Shown here piece after piece: positions 61,626-64,000 of a stretch of DNA of 64,000 nt. The notes beneath the pieces were generated by a model. It worked only from the letters and a program-made list of their open reading frames with translations. It ran no database searches and was not told where the DNA came from. The stretch's first letter is position 1, and the number at the start of each line of letters is the position of its first letter. The position numbers and the translations under genes were made by a program. The DNA lies in assembly GCA_036971475.1 (NCBI GenBank), contig JBAIZL010000005.1, forward strand, positions 58,234,931 through 58,298,930, given 5' to 3'. This stretch comes from Prosapia bicincta (taxonomy: Eukaryota; Arthropoda; Insecta; Hemiptera; Cercopidae).

Positions 61626-62830
61626 ATAGATAAAATATGCTCAAATAGAAATAGGCTCGAATTTAACGGAAATTTGAGAGATTGTGATTTCGAACTCTAT
61701 TGTTCAGCCAATCAGAAATCATTAATCGTGCAAAAATCTAAATGAGTTTTACACAGTTTTTGTAAATGTTTGCAAATAAAATATAGGCCTACATCGATTC
61801 ACTGAGCACAGTAAAAATTAGTGATACGATGTTATAAAGTTTGTATATAGCTTAATCTAGTTTCAGCCTATAATAGGTTTATATAGTCTATAACCTATAT
61901 TTAGAATTTATAGTTTATACATTTAAGAACAATCACAAACTTCCAAATAAACCTTTACTTACTATTACAGATTTAATTAATTATTTTGAAAATTGAATAT
62001 TTATGATAATATATTAAAATTTTTTAAATATAGAAATATATAATAAAGAAAATAAAAGAAATATCATTGTTACTTCTTTATCATACACATTGTTAAGATT
62101 TTTAAATATTATTTTTTATGATATTATTGTATATATAATATAATATTATTAATATATATTATCATTATTATATACATTATATTATATTATTATTATTATA
62201 TTATTTTTAATGAAATTTTTCTATTATTTAAAAACTATTTCATACTCAGTAATCATTAAGTGAGTGAGATTCAATTTAGTATTACAATAGGGCACTAGCC
62301 TAGTGTTTTTTATAATATTTTTCTACAACATATTAGTTTAAGGTTAGGTTTGAAAAAAAATAGGTTTCTGTCATAAGCTAACCTATTGCCGAATCGAACG
62401 AGTTCCTCATTCTCGGCCCAATACACGTTTGTTGAGACCACATGACTAGCTTATATTGGTAAATAATAATCTTAAATTTTCCCTTTTTGTAGCTGTATAG
62501 TAATCTTGTACTAAGTTTTGTTACAAAACCTTGAGTTTATACAATTTGATTATACCGAAATTTTCAGCTTTGCTTATAACTACAGGTTAATAAATAATAA
62601 TTGACACCAGTAATTTATAATAAATAATTTGACTTACAATAAACTTATTCCTTAAGTTACATAATTAACTAATTATTTATTAAAGAGTTAGGGTTGAACT
62701 ACCGAATTAAGATGCACCTGAGAAATTTTTTCAGTTATGTTTAAAATTCCAAATAAAATTTAAAAATGTTATACGTAGCGTTATATTTTGGTACATAAGT
62801 AAATTTGAATTTAATGGTCTGTTCGAATGT
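61626..62830. other. Very AT-rich DNA
   Basis: Contains a low-complexity A/T tract at about 62100-62215 made of atatta and tattat runs. No gene, RNA gene or clear transposon is visible. Confidence 0.6.
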
Positions 62831-62844
62831 ATTTACTAACACCA

Positions 62845-62875
62845 GTAGCGGATACAGAAAAATATTTTGGGAGGC
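62845..62875 (+). mobile_element. Possible DNA-transposon terminus
   Basis: cagtagcggatacagaaaaa, followed by a ttttgggagg run, has the form of the CAGTGGCGGATCCAG-type ends common in insect genomes. No partner terminus was found downstream in the window. Confidence 0.25.
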
Positions 62876-63429
62876 TTGTTGGGTGGGGGAGAAGAGAGGG
62901 TCCTATCGCCTGGAAAATATTTAGGAAATCTGGTAGATAGCCTTTTTTGGTACATTTTCAGGTTAATTAGTATACAACTTGTATTTTTTATATCATGAAT
63001 TACGTAAAGATCAAACATGCGAATATTGTAGGCGCCCCATTTCAAATTTTAAAACAAAAAAAAAACACCTATTTATTACATATTGGATGATTGTATTTAT
63101 TATTGATTATATTACCGTATTATAGTGATTAATATGGGTTTGTGAACATATTCTACTAATTAATAAGTAGATTCAAATCAGGGGCGAACGGCCGAACGCA
63201 AACAACGGGAATAGTATTTTATTTTACATTTATAGTTTAAAAGTATTCATTTTACCATATTTGGAAGGAGACTTGTGCAAAAACACCTTATATCGGCCAA
63301 AAGAGCCAAACATTTTCTAAGAAAGGAAAGAAAACATAATTTGATCAAAACGACTAGATTTGGTAAAAATGAAGAATGGTATAAACGGAGATTCAGATAA
63401 ACGTATAAATATATGACTTGTTTAGATGT

Positions 63430-63700
63430 CTGTCATAGTAAGTAATCTATGACGTCACCAACGCTACTAATGGAAACTGGAGTGCCGCGAGAAAAAAAAT
63501 TCGCCTTAAGAGCGTTTCACAAAAGGAATTTACCTGTGGAAGCTGCGTGTTGGTTATCGCCGCTTTATAATTTAGGGCGCCAACACGAGATCGCGCTCCT
63601 TCGACGATCGCACGCGCGATTAGCATTCGGACACATAACTTTTGGAAACAGATTTAGTAAAGAACATACACAACTGGATCACTGTTATCTTTAGAAACCA
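63430..63700 (+). promoter_or_regulatory. CpG-rich island with CRE-like site and an open frame
   Basis: The stretch is CG-rich against AT-rich flanks (gccgcgag, gggcgccaac, gatcgcacgcgcgatt) and begins with a perfect CRE palindrome, tgacgtca, at 63450-63457. An ATG at 63449, inside that site, opens an 81-residue frame to a TAG at 63692. Its peptide (basic, with REKKFALRAFHKRN and RQHEIALLRRSHARLAFG) matches no domain I know. A promoter with chance coding potential, or a first coding exon, are both possible. Confidence 0.3.
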
Positions 63701-64000
63701 TTGTTCAGGTGTGCAATATGAAAACACGACATTCAAGTGGCCATAACTTACAAATTGTACAAGTACTAAACAATTTATCACTTAAAGCAACAAAAATAAA
63801 TTATTATTAGAGTTCATGTAACCGTTATTGTTACAATGTTTTTAAGTATTAAATTTTGACTATCCTGATCTACGGATAAAAAACTCCAATTACATGGCAA
63901 ACTTTAGAACGGCAAGTAACTTATCTATGTCTAAAGGGAACACGGCAAAGGCATTCAAGATCATCCTTTTCAGTTACTTCACTGTCCTTAATTTTGTGCA
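63701..64000. other. AT-rich DNA, nothing seen
   Basis: No supportable feature before the window ends. Confidence 0.4.

Noticed and set aside
62338..62350. Insect telomere repeat (TTAGG)n
   Set aside because: Only about two copies (aaggttaggttt), which is expected by chance.
62836..63045. 69-residue minus-strand frame
   Set aside because: Overlaps a probable transposon terminus and reads a G-rich run as prolines; no coding signal.

Overview
The window is nuclear DNA of an animal, most likely an insect or other arthropod. The evidence is AT-rich sequence, megabase-style satellite arrays, a non-autonomous hAT element with an 8-bp target duplication, a dead mariner-like transposase, a Penelope-style palindrome and many microsatellites. 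Nothing suggests bacteria or an organelle. I cannot name the species from the sequence.

Layout. (1) 1-29585 is an uninterrupted tandem array of a 143/144-bp satellite (family A). It is organised as nested higher-order repeats: a super-repeat of about 13 kb whose second copy starts at 13757, a 2870-bp tandem duplication inside the first copy, and a 2432-bp internal duplication inside the second. (2) At 29586 it switches, with no spacer, to a second satellite of 125 bp (family B). Family B runs to about 49730 with its own 14-15-unit higher-order repeats and several segmental duplications. (3) 49731-49900 is a decayed composite in which an A-like unit is followed directly by a B-like unit. Together with a shared core motif, this suggests the two satellites come from one ancestral composite sequence. 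(4) 49920-64000 is ordinary AT-rich DNA with repeats and a few gene-like fragments.

The unique part holds a 62-bp minisatellite (about 50590-51200), short coding-like stretches (49923-50069 minus, 51288-51443 plus, 51502-51714 minus, 53806-54009 plus), a 102-bp-arm palindrome carrying a hammerhead-ribozyme-like core on each arm, four copies of a dispersed element that sits beside microsatellites, a 985-bp hAT-type element, a strong 17-bp-arm hairpin, two CpG-rich islands, a decayed mariner/Tc1 transposase pseudogene (58904-59444), a 117-bp repeat, a 50-bp minisatellite and pogo/Tigger-like termini.

No complete, confidently identifiable protein-coding gene is present. The many 60-90-residue open frames in family A are by-products of the repeat unit. 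The main interest lies in the architecture and common origin of the two satellites.
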